Below the pieces are notes generated by a model that was given only the letters and a program-made list of their open reading frames with translations, was not told the DNA's origin and ran no database searches. From positions 1 to 64,000 of the forward strand of contig DKZA01000010.1 in assembly GCA_002492525.1 (NCBI GenBank): 64,000 nucleotides of DNA, in the 5' to 3' direction. Both the position numbers and the translations under genes were made by a program. Positions 17,530 to 26,397 of this stretch are shown here, piece after piece. The stretch is from Lachnospiraceae bacterium UBA7086 (GTDB lineage: Bacteria; Bacillota; Clostridia; Lachnospirales; Lachnospiraceae). The stretch's first letter is position 1; every line of letters starts with the position of its first letter.

Positions 17530-18198
17530 TTGCGGAAAATTCATAGTGCAGAAGATATTTGGGTGTTGGTACAGGAGATGGGATTTTTGCCGCTGTTTCA
17601 AAATGAGATAAAAGGATTTTCCATTGAGGAACATACGCCTTCCAGTCTCTGGTTTTCGGATACTGAGCCAGGCCCGTGGGAGTGGAAAGGCCCGGTCATT
17701 CGGATGGGCGATTGTTTTTATGGAAAATTTTTTGCGGGGAAGGCAGGCTATATCAGCAAGGAATGGTTTCCTGCTTTTGCAAACTACCGTCGGGACGGTT
17801 ATGATTTTGACGCTCTTTATGACGATGGAAAGGCGGCCAGAAAGGATAAATATGTTTATGATACGGTTGTGAAGGATGGAAGCCTTCTGACAGGTGAATT
17901 GAAGAAAAAGTGTAATTATGTAAAAGGCGGAAACAAAGGGTTTGAGACGGTCATTACAAGACTGCAGATGCAGACATACCTTGTGGTGGAGGATTTTGAA
18001 TATCTGCGGGATAAGACGGGGACTACATACGGATGGGGAGTGGCAAGGTACTCCACGCCGGAGAGGCTGGCCGGGGAAGATTTCTTTTATGAGGAATACA
18101 GAAAGGAAACGGAGCAGTCGAGGCAGGCCGTGTATGCATATATCCAAAAGCTGTTTCCGTCAGTATCAGACAAGCAGCTTGTAAAACTATTTAAATAA
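17530..18198 (+). CDS. AlkZ-related (YcaQ-like) protein
   Basis: This 222-residue protein resembles the short AlkZ-related proteins of clostridia: HSAEDIWVLVQEMGFLPLF at the N terminus, SSLWFSDTEPGPWEWKG near 38-54 and YGKFFAGKAGYISKEWF near 64-80. AlkZ is a winged-helix DNA glycosylase for crosslinks, but this shorter relative lacks an evident Q-x-Q catalytic motif, so glycosylase activity is doubtful. The start is TTG at 17530, supported by AAGGAGGAG nine bases upstream. It sits between the MATE and aldo-keto reductase genes in one direction. Confidence 0.7.
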   Translation: MRKIHSAEDIWVLVQEMGFLPLFQNEIKGFSIEEHTPSSLWFSDTEPGPWEWKGPVIRMGDCFYGKFFAGKAGYISKEWFPAFANYRRDGYDFDALYDDGKAARKDKYVYDTVVKDGSLLTGELKKKCNYVKGGNKGFETVITRLQMQTYLVVEDFEYLRDKTGTTYGWGVARYSTPERLAGEDFFYEEYRKETEQSRQAVYAYIQKLFPSVSDKQLVKLFK

Positions 18199-18241
18199 GC
18201 GATCAAAAGGATAAGAGTTCAGGAAGGGAAGGAGGATATCT

Positions 18242-19396
18242 ATGAATTACAGAAATCTGGGAAGAACAGGTATGAAGGTTAGCGAGATCGGCCTGGGAAG
18301 TGAGGCGTTTGTAGGTAAGGATAATGATTTCGCACAGGAACTTCTGGAAGCGGCTCTGCAGGCGGGGATTAATTATTTTGACCTGTATAATCCGGAACCC
18401 TATATCAGGGACAGTTTTGGCAAAGCCATGGAAGGACGCAGGGAGCGTTTCATTTTACAGGCGCATCTTTGCACGGCATGGATAGACGGACAGTATAAAC
18501 GTACCAGGGATATTGCAATGGTGAAAACCGCTTACGATGACCTGTTTAGTCGTCTTCGGACAGACTATGTGGATGTGGGCATGATACATTATCTGGATGA
18601 GCAGAAGGATTTTGATGAGGTTTTCGCAGGCCCTGTCATTCAGTTTGCAAAAGAACTGAAAAGTGCCGGGAAAATCCGCCATATCGGCATGAGCACTCAT
18701 AATCCGCGGGTGGCGATTCAGGCGGTGAAGAGCGGAGAGATTGATGTGATCATGTTCAGTGTGAATCCGGCTTATGACATTCTGCCGCCCAACGAAGATG
18801 TGGATACTTTATTTGAAAAATCAACCTATGAAGCGCCGGACGTGCTGTCCAGTACAGATCCGGAGCGGCTGGAACTGTACAGCTTGTGTGAGAGTGAGGG
18901 TGTGGCGCTGACCGTTATGAAGCCCTATGGGGGCGGTGCTTTGCTGGATGCAGAAGAGTCACCATTCGGGGTGGCAATGACGGTGCCCCAGTGCCTGCAT
19001 TACTGTCTGACTCGTCCCGGAGTGGCGTGCGTATTGGCAGGAGCGCATACGAAGGAGCAGCTTCTGGAAGCGGCCGCTTATTCACAACTGCCTGAGGAAC
19101 AGAAAGATTTTGCGGCACTTCTTGGCAGTACTCCCGCGCACCGGTTTACCGATAAATGTATGTACTGCGGACATTGTGCTCCCTGCACTGTGGGGATTGA
19201 TATTGCATCGGTCAATAAATTTGCCGATCTTTGTGAGGCGCAAGGGATGGTACCGGAAACCGTGCGGGAACATTACAATGCCATGGCGGTAAAAGCGGAT
19301 TCCTGTATCAAGTGCGGCGCCTGCGAAAAACGCTGTCCATTTGGCGTAAAAATTATGGAGCATATGCAGAGGGCATGTGAAATTTTTGGTGTTTAA
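18242..19396 (+). CDS. Aldo/keto reductase with C-terminal 4Fe-4S ferredoxin domain
   Basis: A 384-residue oxidoreductase. Residues 1-280 form an NADPH-dependent aldo/keto reductase barrel (NYRNLGRTGMKVSEIGLGSE; catalytic Asp and Tyr in INYFDLYNPEP; His in GMIHYL). The C terminus holds two cysteine clusters, CMYCGHCAPC near 303 and CIKCGACEKRCP near 356, expected to bind 4Fe-4S centres. Such fusions are common in anaerobes; physiological substrates are mostly unknown. GGAAGGAGG lies upstream of the start. Confidence 0.92.
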   Translation: MNYRNLGRTGMKVSEIGLGSEAFVGKDNDFAQELLEAALQAGINYFDLYNPEPYIRDSFGKAMEGRRERFILQAHLCTAWIDGQYKRTRDIAMVKTAYDDLFSRLRTDYVDVGMIHYLDEQKDFDEVFAGPVIQFAKELKSAGKIRHIGMSTHNPRVAIQAVKSGEIDVIMFSVNPAYDILPPNEDVDTLFEKSTYEAPDVLSSTDPERLELYSLCESEGVALTVMKPYGGGALLDAEESPFGVAMTVPQCLHYCLTRPGVACVLAGAHTKEQLLEAAAYSQLPEEQKDFAALLGSTPAHRFTDKCMYCGHCAPCTVGIDIASVNKFADLCEAQGMVPETVREHYNAMAVKADSCIKCGACEKRCPFGVKIMEHMQRACEIFGV

Positions 19397-19430
19397 AAAG
19401 GAAATTATTTTCGCGTACAAGATATTATAG

Positions 19431-19458
19431 TATACTTACAATAAGAGTAAATGTAAGT
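19431..19458 (+). promoter_or_regulatory. Putative promoter/operator of the mannitol-dehydrogenase-family gene
   Basis: A -10-like TATACT (19431-19436) overlaps a perfect 7-bp inverted repeat, ACTTACA (19434-19440), 11 bases, TGTAAGT (19452-19458), 32 bases before the start. Its placement over the expected transcription start suggests a repressor site, possibly of GntR or LacI type. No -35 box close to consensus was found. Confidence 0.35.
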
Positions 19459-19490
19459 CGGAAGCGAACAATAGTTGAGGAGATTACAGC

Positions 19491-21113
19491 ATGGAACTAA
19501 CACTTAAGGGAATGAAAGATTGGGCGCCGTGGCAGAAAGCAGGTATCGCACTTCCAGGTTACGATGTGGAGGCGGTTTCGGCCAAAGCCAGGATGGAACC
19601 GGAATGGGTACATTTTGGAATCGGCAACATTTTCCGCATCTTTATCGGCGGTATTGCAGATGGCCTTCTGGAAGAGGGAGAGATGGACCGGGGGATTACC
19701 TGCGTGGAGACCTTTGATTATGATGTGGTGGACAAAATTTATGAGCCCTATGATAATCTGGGACTGAGCGTGATCCTGCACGGGGACGGAACCAGAGAAT
19801 ATAAGGTATTAGGATCTATGGCAGAGGCAGTAAAGGCACAGTCTTTCGTGCCGGCACAGTGGAACCGGCTGAAAGAAATTTTCAAAAGCCCGTCTTTGCA
19901 GTTGGTTTCTTTTACCATCACCGAGAAGGGATATGCCCTGCATAAGGCGGACGGCACATGGTTTCCTTTTGTGGAGGCCGATATTCATAATGGACCGGAC
20001 AAAGCGGTTGGGGCCATGGCGGTGCTGACGGCTATGCTTTATGAGCGGTATCAGGCCGGGCAATATCCTCTGGCGTTAGTCTCCATGGATAATTGTTCCC
20101 AAAACGGGGCGAAGCTGCGGGAATCAGTGCTGACCATGACGAAACAGTGGCAGAAGGCAGGTTTTGTGGACGAAGGATTTGCGGCATATGTGAGGGATGA
20201 AGAAAGGGTCGCATTTCCTTGGACCATGATTGATAAAATCACGCCGCGCCCCAGTGAGCAGATTGCCCAGGATCTTGCAGAACTGGGCGTAGAAGATATG
20301 CAGCCGGTGATTACAGGGAAGAAGACTTACATAGCTCCCTTTGTCAATGCGGAGAAGCCGCAGTACCTTGTTATTGAGGACAGTTTTCCGAATGGCCGGC
20401 CTGCTTTGGAAAAAGGGTTCGGCGTATATATGGCCGACAGGGAAACCGTGAATCTGTCCGAGCGTATGAAAGTAACGGTTTGCTTGAATCCGGTACATTC
20501 TGCCACCGGCCCTCTTGGCGTGGCGTTGGGATATGAGCTGTTTGCGCCCATGCTGAATAGGGATGCAGATATGATGAAAATGGCCCGTATGGTAGCCTAT
20601 GACGAGGGACTTCCCGTGGTGCCGGATCCGGGAATCATTTCCCCGCAGGAATTTGTGGATGAACTTTTTAATGACCGCTTCCCCAATGAATATCTGGGGG
20701 ATACCAATCTTCGCCTTGCCGTAGATGTATCCCAGATGGTAGGAATCCGTTTCGGGGAAACCATCAAGGCCTATGTAGCTAAATATGGAGACGCTTCACG
20801 CCTTACGGCTATCCCGTTGGGAATTGCCGGTTGGCTCCGGTATATGCTGGCGGTAGATGATGAAGGGAAACCATATGAACTGGCCCCGGATCCCATGAAT
20901 GAGGAGATACAGGAGCAGTTAAAGGGGATCGCAGTGGGACAGCCGGAAACGTTTACCGACCAGTTGAAAGCAATTCTCTCCAATGAACGGATCTTTTTTG
21001 TTAATCTTTATGAGACTGGTCTGGGAGAAAAGATTGAAACAATGTTTCGTGAAATGATTGCAGGGCCCGGCGCTGTTAAAGCAACCGTGCATCAATACGT
21101 TGGAGATAGATAA
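19491..21113 (+). CDS. Mannitol dehydrogenase family oxidoreductase (fructuronate reductase-like)
   Basis: A 540-residue NAD(H)-dependent polyol or uronate dehydrogenase. The N-terminal domain has the dinucleotide site HFGIGNIFRIFIGGIADGL at 41-59; the C-terminal domain has KVTVCLNPVHSATGPLG near 327, corresponding to the family N-x-x-H active-site segment. The enzyme could act on mannitol, fructuronate or tagaturonate; no other uronate or mannitol pathway gene is adjacent to decide. It is monocistronic, with a putative operator upstream and a strong terminator downstream. GAGGAGAT precedes the start. Confidence 0.88.
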   Translation: MELTLKGMKDWAPWQKAGIALPGYDVEAVSAKARMEPEWVHFGIGNIFRIFIGGIADGLLEEGEMDRGITCVETFDYDVVDKIYEPYDNLGLSVILHGDGTREYKVLGSMAEAVKAQSFVPAQWNRLKEIFKSPSLQLVSFTITEKGYALHKADGTWFPFVEADIHNGPDKAVGAMAVLTAMLYERYQAGQYPLALVSMDNCSQNGAKLRESVLTMTKQWQKAGFVDEGFAAYVRDEERVAFPWTMIDKITPRPSEQIAQDLAELGVEDMQPVITGKKTYIAPFVNAEKPQYLVIEDSFPNGRPALEKGFGVYMADRETVNLSERMKVTVCLNPVHSATGPLGVALGYELFAPMLNRDADMMKMARMVAYDEGLPVVPDPGIISPQEFVDELFNDRFPNEYLGDTNLRLAVDVSQMVGIRFGETIKAYVAKYGDASRLTAIPLGIAGWLRYMLAVDDEGKPYELAPDPMNEEIQEQLKGIAVGQPETFTDQLKAILSNERIFFVNLYETGLGEKIETMFREMIAGPGAVKATVHQYVGDR

Positions 21114-21144
21114 AAAATTGAGAAGTTTCTTATAGCATAAACAA

Positions 21145-21176
21145 GCCCTGCAGGATTTGTTCCTGCAAGGCTTTTT
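21145..21176 (+). terminator. Rho-independent terminator
   Basis: GCC-C-TGCAGGA (21145-21155), loop TTTGT, TCCTGCA-A-GGC (21161-21171), followed by TTTTT. It ends the mannitol-dehydrogenase-family gene and lies between convergent genes. Confidence 0.85.
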
Positions 21177-21185
21177 AAATATTTG

Positions 21186-22148
21186 TCAGCTGACAGATAC
21201 GTAAAACTTCTGTTGGGATGCTTGCGCTTCCTGTGATAGATTCAAAGCGCTGATATAGGCATTTTTCTCGGCAGCAGCCGGAGATTCTTTTGCGGATTCA
21301 CTGGTTTCTGTCGCTGCCTTCATTGCTTTATTTGCGTCACCCAATAGAGAGAATTGGAAGTACATTGCCCGTTGTTCCTGCTTTTCTAATTTTTCCAGTT
21401 CGGCCTGTTTCCTTTCTGTATCTACGTCACGCTTCTCATCCTGCTTTATTTCGCCCTTTAAAATAGCAATGCCGTCACTGGTTTTGGTTATTATCGTGCC
21501 TTGGAAGCCGGTCTGCTGTAAGGAAGAGCTGGCGGATATCATCCCCTGCATTTCTTTGCCGGACAAACCGGCATCTGCAACCGTATCATTGTCTGTGGGA
21601 ATCGTCTCTTCTTCGGTAAAGATTTCTTCTGCTCTGGATTCCGGCGTCTGTTTGTTTTCTGTGTCTGCGGCGCGGGGGTTATCCATATTCAGAGCCTCTT
21701 TGAGTACGACAACGCCGTCACTGTCCTGGGTTATGACGGTTCCGGGCTGCGGGGTCTGCTGTTCGCCGGCGGGCTGACTTTTTTCATCCGCTGTATTATC
21801 GGATGTTTTTTCCGTCTTTGTTTTATCCTCGGATTCGTCTTCCTTTGCCGGTCTTGTATCTTCCTGTAGTTCCGCTATCATAATTTCTCTTTTATAGGAT
21901 CTGCGGAGCTCTTCCTGATGCTGTTTTAATTCCGTATTGAGACTGGATAATTCCTGCTGAAGTTTCTTTCGTTCATTTGTTTTTTCATTGGCAGAAAGTT
22001 CTTCTTCTGAAGATAGCTTCTGCATCTGCTGCTGCGTATTGGTGATTTCATTCTGAATATTCTTGCTCTTTTGGTCTTTGAAATCTGCCGGAGTCATCTG
22101 TATGACTGCCATATGATTGCTTGTAGAAGCTACACGGCCAATTCCCAT
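21186..22148 (-). CDS. Coiled-coil protein with duplicated motif (FlxA-like N terminus)
   Basis: This 320-residue, highly charged, cytosolic protein has no signal or membrane segment. Residues 24-95 form a coiled coil of the FlxA-like type (Gln/Lys/Glu-rich, SANEKTNERKKLQQELSSLN). The middle contains a duplicated module: GTVITQDSDGVVVLKEAL at 136-153 and GTIITKTSDGIAILKGEI at 217-234, each followed by D-T-E-x-K-Q about ten residues later. The C terminus ISALNLSQEAQASQQKFYVS resembles short docking tails. FlxA-like proteins are linked with flagellar regulons, but no flagellar gene is nearby. The function is unknown. Confidence 0.7.
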   Translation of the reverse strand: MGIGRVASTSNHMAVIQMTPADFKDQKSKNIQNEITNTQQQMQKLSSEEELSANEKTNERKKLQQELSSLNTELKQHQEELRRSYKREIMIAELQEDTRPAKEDESEDKTKTEKTSDNTADEKSQPAGEQQTPQPGTVITQDSDGVVVLKEALNMDNPRAADTENKQTPESRAEEIFTEEETIPTDNDTVADAGLSGKEMQGMISASSSLQQTGFQGTIITKTSDGIAILKGEIKQDEKRDVDTERKQAELEKLEKQEQRAMYFQFSLLGDANKAMKAATETSESAKESPAAAEKNAYISALNLSQEAQASQQKFYVSVS

Positions 22149-22433
22149 GGAATCATCTCCTTCCCCCTGTAAAGGATGATTTCAGATAAGGTATCTTTTA
22201 TTTGGTTTTTGTTTGGTGATATACTTATTTATATTTTACTATTTTTAGTGGGTAAGAAGCAAGATTATTTTTATAAAAATGAGAAGGGAAAAAGGAAAGA
22301 AGATTGAAAGAATCAATAGTCAGGCAAAATGCCACGCAGCGTAGCAGAAAAAAGCAAAATGTAAGCTCTGTTTGCTTGTAATGTAACATGTATTTTCCTA
22401 TACTCGGGATAACAAAACAAGGAGGTCAAGAAC
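22149..22433. other. Divergent intergenic region
   Basis: About 285 AT-rich bases between the coiled-coil gene (minus) and the XRE gene (plus). It should hold both promoters. No operator, RNA or small gene could be supported. Confidence 0.45.
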
Positions 22434-23318
22434 ATGACATTTGCAGAAAAATTGAAATCTATCCGCAAGCAGGCAGGAATGTCGCAAGAACAGCTGGCGG
22501 AGAAACTGGGGGTATCCAGACAGGCAGTCACCAAGTGGGAAACGGATGCCGGTATCCCGGATATGGATAATATCATGGCGGTTTCTGCGCTGTTTGATAT
22601 TTCTATTGATGAACTGCTCTCTAATGAGAAGGGAGCGAAAAAACCGGCAGACTATCTCTTTGAGAGTATTACGGAGTATGATATTGACGAGCCGAAACGC
22701 TATGATATGAAGTTTGGCGGGGCCAGACAATTTGTATTGTCGGGCTATGAGGGTGAGAAAATCCGTGTCCGTCTGGTATCCAATACGTATGCGGAAATCC
22801 AGAAGGATTTTAAGGTCAAAATTGACGATATCCGCAAGCGGATTGATGTAGATGTAAGCCGCAGGAACGGAGTATCCGAGGCGACAGCAAAAGAGGCGGT
22901 CGGTATTTTCGTCCAGATCCCAACGTTGTATGCGGGAAAAATGGAATGTGCGGTCAATGCGGAAAGTGTTAAAATTTGTTCGTTGGAGAGTGACAGCATC
23001 GAACTTGATGTAAAAACGCCCAATGTTATTCTGGAGGACGTTTCCGGCACGGTGGAGATTAATTGCAATCTCGATATGGAAGTGGTCTGTCATTCCCTGC
23101 ATGGAGAAATTGCGATCAACCAGGTTTCGGCAACTTCTAAGATACGTATTCCGGACGGTACAGCCTTCACAGCAGTTACAAAGGGTATCGGCACAAGCAT
23201 TTCTTATGAAAGAGATGGAAAACCGGCGGAAAGATTTGATACGCCGGATGCAGAGAATATGATCGAACTCAACGGCATGAAGAGCGAGCTTATCATATGC
23301 GCCGCCAGGGAGGTATGA
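22434..23318 (+). CDS. XRE family regulator with C-terminal DUF4097-like beta domain
   Basis: A 294-residue protein. Residues 1-70 form a Cro/CI helix-turn-helix (QEQLAEKLGVSRQAVTKWE). After a linker, residues 95-294 look like the repetitive beta structure of DUF4097-type domains (VKICSLESDSIELDVKTPNV and ILEDVSGTVEINCNLDMEVV). It has no membrane helix. AAGGAGGT lies eight bases before the ATG. The next gene, a CPBP membrane protease, starts one base after the stop, so the two are a translationally coupled pair, possibly regulator and target. Confidence 0.83.
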   Translation: MTFAEKLKSIRKQAGMSQEQLAEKLGVSRQAVTKWETDAGIPDMDNIMAVSALFDISIDELLSNEKGAKKPADYLFESITEYDIDEPKRYDMKFGGARQFVLSGYEGEKIRVRLVSNTYAEIQKDFKVKIDDIRKRIDVDVSRRNGVSEATAKEAVGIFVQIPTLYAGKMECAVNAESVKICSLESDSIELDVKTPNVILEDVSGTVEINCNLDMEVVCHSLHGEIAINQVSATSKIRIPDGTAFTAVTKGIGTSISYERDGKPAERFDTPDAENMIELNGMKSELIICAAREV

Positions 23319-23319
23319 T

Positions 23320-24165
23320 ATGGAACAGTATCAATACAGACCAGTGCGTTTTTATGTTACTTGCTTTGCGGTTACATGGGCATTTTGGATTACGGCAGCG
23401 TTTGTTAGCAGATCGGAGCATGATAATGGGATATCTTCCCTGCTGATGTTGTTCGGGTTAATTTCGCCTGCTGTCACGGCAGTGATTACCGTATTGACTT
23501 CAGGGAATAAGGCATTGAAAGAAGATTTAAAAAGGAAACTGGTGGGATTTTATCGTATCAGGCCTCTGAATATTGTGGCGGCGGTTGTTGTTTTCATGGG
23601 CATTGTTGCGCTCTCTATTCTGCTTTCTTTATTGGCAGGGCAGTCTTTGAACCAGTTTGCTTTTACAGAAGACTTTTCCTTCTCTATCGGCGGCACTTCC
23701 GCCCTGTTGACGATTCTGCTTGCGGCAGTGATAGAAGAAGTGGGCTGGCGGGGGTACGGAGAGGATTCTGTGGCGTCCTATTTCTCGTGGTTTACAGAGT
23801 CGATTATTTTTGGGTTTGTCTGGGCAATATGGCATCTGCCTCTGTTCTGGATTGAGGGTACTTATCATTATGGACTGAAAGAGCTGGGAATCGGCTATGT
23901 GCTGAATTTTCTTATCAGCGTCAATCCGCTGGGATTTTTGACGACCTGGGTATACGTGAAAAACAACCGCAGTATGCTTGCCTGTATCATATTCCATTTG
24001 TTTGTGAACACGATGCAGGAAAAAATTGCTATGACGCCTCAGACAAAATGTGTGGAGACGATTGTTGTATTATTGGCAGCAGTCGTGGTTGTGCTGACAA
24101 ACAAGAAAATGTTCTTTGAGAAAGAGCATATCGGTAATCTGTTGGAATATAATAAGGAATTGTGA
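23320..24165 (+). CDS. CPBP family intramembrane metalloprotease
   Basis: A 281-residue protein with about eight helices. The catalytic motifs of the CAAX-processing/bacteriocin-processing family are present: EEVGWRGYG near 140 (E-E-x-x-x-R) and a downstream FVWAIWHLPLFW (the H of motif 2). Homologues process or confer immunity to peptides; here no bacteriocin gene is adjacent. It is coupled to the XRE/DUF4097-like gene with a one-base gap and AGGGAGGT as ribosome site. Confidence 0.9.
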   Translation: MEQYQYRPVRFYVTCFAVTWAFWITAAFVSRSEHDNGISSLLMLFGLISPAVTAVITVLTSGNKALKEDLKRKLVGFYRIRPLNIVAAVVVFMGIVALSILLSLLAGQSLNQFAFTEDFSFSIGGTSALLTILLAAVIEEVGWRGYGEDSVASYFSWFTESIIFGFVWAIWHLPLFWIEGTYHYGLKELGIGYVLNFLISVNPLGFLTTWVYVKNNRSMLACIIFHLFVNTMQEKIAMTPQTKCVETIVVLLAAVVVVLTNKKMFFEKEHIGNLLEYNKEL

Positions 24166-24230
24166 TATGATAAAAAGAAATAAACAGTAATGTTCAGTCA
24201 TGCCGGAAAGGTCAGGCAGTACAGCAGGTG

Positions 24231-24974
24231 ATGATGAAAAAGAAAAGAAAAATTTATCTGATCTTGACATGCATAATGCTGATGATAGGAATCATCGGCA
24301 TTTTGGTGTTTCAAAAGAAAATTAAGATTACGCCGGTATTAGCCGGACAGTTTGAGACGAAAGGTGTTGACGTATCCCACTATCAGGGAACCATCGACTG
24401 GCCAACACTGGCGAAACAGGATATAGATTTTGCGTTTATCAAGGCCACAGAAGGAAGCGGTCATGTAGATGAATGTTTTGATGATAATTGGCAGGAGGCT
24501 GAGAAGACGGATCTTTCTATCGGCGCCTACCATTTTTTCAGTTTTGACAGTGAGGGCGAAAGACAGGCACAGTTTTATATAGATACGGTGGGCAGCCTGC
24601 AAGGGAAATTGGCCCCTGTGGTGGATGTGGAGTTTTATGGGGACAAAGAAAGCAATCCGCCTTCCAAAGACGAAGTCGTGGAACAATTGCGACAGATGCT
24701 TGAGACGTTAGAGAGGCGCTATCAGATGAAGCCGGTTATCTATACCACCTATCAGGTTTACCATCGCTATATCAAGGATGAGTTCGCGGAATATCCTCTG
24801 TGGATCAGAAACGTCTATTATCAGCCGCTTGTAGCGGGAAACAAATGGACTTTCTGGCAGTATACTGATACTGCGGTTTTAGCGGGGTATCAAGGTTCAG
24901 AAAAATATATAGATATGAATGTCTTTCGGGGGAGCAGGGAAGAATTGCAGAAGTGTATGGTAGAGTGTGAATAA
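24231..24974 (+). CDS. GH25 family lysozyme (membrane-anchored)
   Basis: A muramidase of about 247 residues. An N-terminal anchor (IYLILTCIMLMIGIIGILVF) is followed by the GH25 barrel: GVDVSHYQGTIDW, FAFIKATEGSG, GAYHFFSF and the catalytic-site strand PVVDVEFYG, with WIRNVY and WTFWQYTD near the end. It should cleave MurNAc-GlcNAc bonds in peptidoglycan outside the membrane. Three start codons are clustered (GTG 24228, ATG 24231, ATG 24234); the ATGs are preferred. Confidence 0.93.
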   Translation: MMKKKRKIYLILTCIMLMIGIIGILVFQKKIKITPVLAGQFETKGVDVSHYQGTIDWPTLAKQDIDFAFIKATEGSGHVDECFDDNWQEAEKTDLSIGAYHFFSFDSEGERQAQFYIDTVGSLQGKLAPVVDVEFYGDKESNPPSKDEVVEQLRQMLETLERRYQMKPVIYTTYQVYHRYIKDEFAEYPLWIRNVYYQPLVAGNKWTFWQYTDTAVLAGYQGSEKYIDMNVFRGSREELQKCMVECE

Positions 24975-25102
24975 GAAGACGTAAGATTGATTTTTAATAT
25001 ATGCCCGAATTTATGTTCCGTATGGTATTGACGTATAATGTGTAGTATAATGTCGATATTGGGGAAATATGCCAAAATATTGACGATTGAGAGAATATTT
25101 TT

Positions 25103-26146
25103 ATGAATGAATATACATTATATTTAGATGAAAGCAGAAATGATGAAGGAACCTATTTTGCTGTTGGTGGAATCATTATAAAAAATGAAGATATTGATAC
25201 ATTAAATACAGGAATAACAGAGGCAAAGCGTTGTATTTGGGATGATGTGTATATTGAAGATTTTAAACCAATATTGCATTGTGTTGAACTTACGACGATA
25301 AAGAATTGTTGTTGGAATAGTCAGTATCTTTATTCTTATGTGCGCAGTCATTCTCAATATTCACATTTACAAGGCAGAAGTACTTCCGATGTAAAAAGTA
25401 TATATAATAATGTATATGGTAAATTGTGTAAATTGTTAAAAAGTATCAATGGCACAGTAATAGGATGTTCTATTGATATTAATAGATTTAAATATTTATA
25501 TGGGGAAGATTTTAAAATAAATTCAGAATTATTTTTTGAAGTAGCAATGCAGGAGACTATGGAAAACTACGCTCATTTTCTTTATAAGAATAATGGAACT
25601 GGAAGCGTTGTATATGAATCTCGAAATGATGAGAAAGCAAAAACTGATCGATCTCCGGATTTTAAAATGTATCAAAATTTTTGTCAGATAAAATCTGGTA
25701 ATAAAGGTATTTCTTTTATGAATCAGAGTATGATTGCAAAAACGATTCGTTATTTGAGCATATTTAGTAAACAAGATAATGTAGCCGGATTGCAGTTGGC
25801 AGATTTTATAGCATATAATACAACGGCTGTTAAATCATTTTTTAAGGATAATAATATGACAGAATTTCAAAATAAAATTGCGGAAAGATTGTACAATGGA
25901 AATTTTGATGTTGCTGAAAAAGATTTACGCTCCTATTTTGGTATGAAATATCTTCCATATGATTTTGAGCATTTAACAGAATTGGAAAATGATCGTTCAC
26001 AATTAAAAAGGTCTTTAGATGCTATTAAAATAGAAAAAAATGGTTTGCTGAAAAAGAATAAACAGCTCCATGATGCAAAGAATAGGTTGGTAGAAGAAAA
26101 TGAGAAACTGAAAGAGCAAATCGGGAAATTGTCAAAAATCAAGTAA
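25103..26146 (+). CDS. DUF3800 domain protein with C-terminal coiled coil
   Basis: A 347-residue protein. The DUF3800 signature is clear: YTLYLDESRNDEGTYFAVGG at the N terminus (D-E-S), a central LQLADFIAYNTTAV (the Q-x-A-D motif) and an RNase-H-like spread of acidic residues. Residues 290-347 form a Lys/Glu/Leu coiled coil not found in the core family. DUF3800 proteins are frequent near mobile and defence genes, but their activity is poorly known. The gene is much more AT-rich than both neighbours, which suggests transfer. Direct repeats GTATAATGT lie in its promoter region around 25030-25050. Confidence 0.85.
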   Translation: MNEYTLYLDESRNDEGTYFAVGGIIIKNEDIDTLNTGITEAKRCIWDDVYIEDFKPILHCVELTTIKNCCWNSQYLYSYVRSHSQYSHLQGRSTSDVKSIYNNVYGKLCKLLKSINGTVIGCSIDINRFKYLYGEDFKINSELFFEVAMQETMENYAHFLYKNNGTGSVVYESRNDEKAKTDRSPDFKMYQNFCQIKSGNKGISFMNQSMIAKTIRYLSIFSKQDNVAGLQLADFIAYNTTAVKSFFKDNNMTEFQNKIAERLYNGNFDVAEKDLRSYFGMKYLPYDFEHLTELENDRSQLKRSLDAIKIEKNGLLKKNKQLHDAKNRLVEENEKLKEQIGKLSKIK

Positions 26147-26168
26147 AATCAATGGAAATAAATACTTA

Positions 26169-26366
26169 TTGACAATCTTAATGGGAACGCATATACTATC
26201 TATAGATACGGAGATGATCACGTAAGGCGTGTTGTCGAAGCAGTAGCAGAGACAGAGAATAGACTTAGATGCTATTCCGTCATGGTATCTTATTAGGAGT
26301 AATATGGATCAATGAAGTTAAAAAACAGCTGGAACATCTTAAGTGTATGTACCAGTTGTTTTTTTA
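26169..26366 (+). ncRNA. Candidate structured small RNA or leader upstream of cutC
   Basis: A near-consensus promoter (TTGACA 26169-26174, 17-bp spacer, TATACT 26192-26197) would start RNA near 26204. A terminator hairpin, CAGCTGG (26326-26332) with CCAGTTG (26352-26358) followed by eight T, ends it, giving about 160 nt. No reading frame fits. Inside, GATAC pairs with a distal GTATC, CACG-TAAGG-CGTG forms a hairpin, and TAGCA pairs with TGCTA, giving a branched structure closed by one stem. The terminator lies just before the cutC ribosome site, so it is either a small RNA or an attenuating leader. No known riboswitch class was recognised. Confidence 0.5.
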
Positions 26367-26397
26367 TAGAAAAACGCATTAATAAGGAGGAAACCCC

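Noticed and set aside
17368..18147. 259-residue minus-strand frame
   Set aside because: Antisense to the MATE end and the AlkZ-related gene, both well supported; no start signal.
22398..23102. 234-residue minus-strand frame
   Set aside because: Antisense to the XRE/DUF4097-like gene; no ribosome site.
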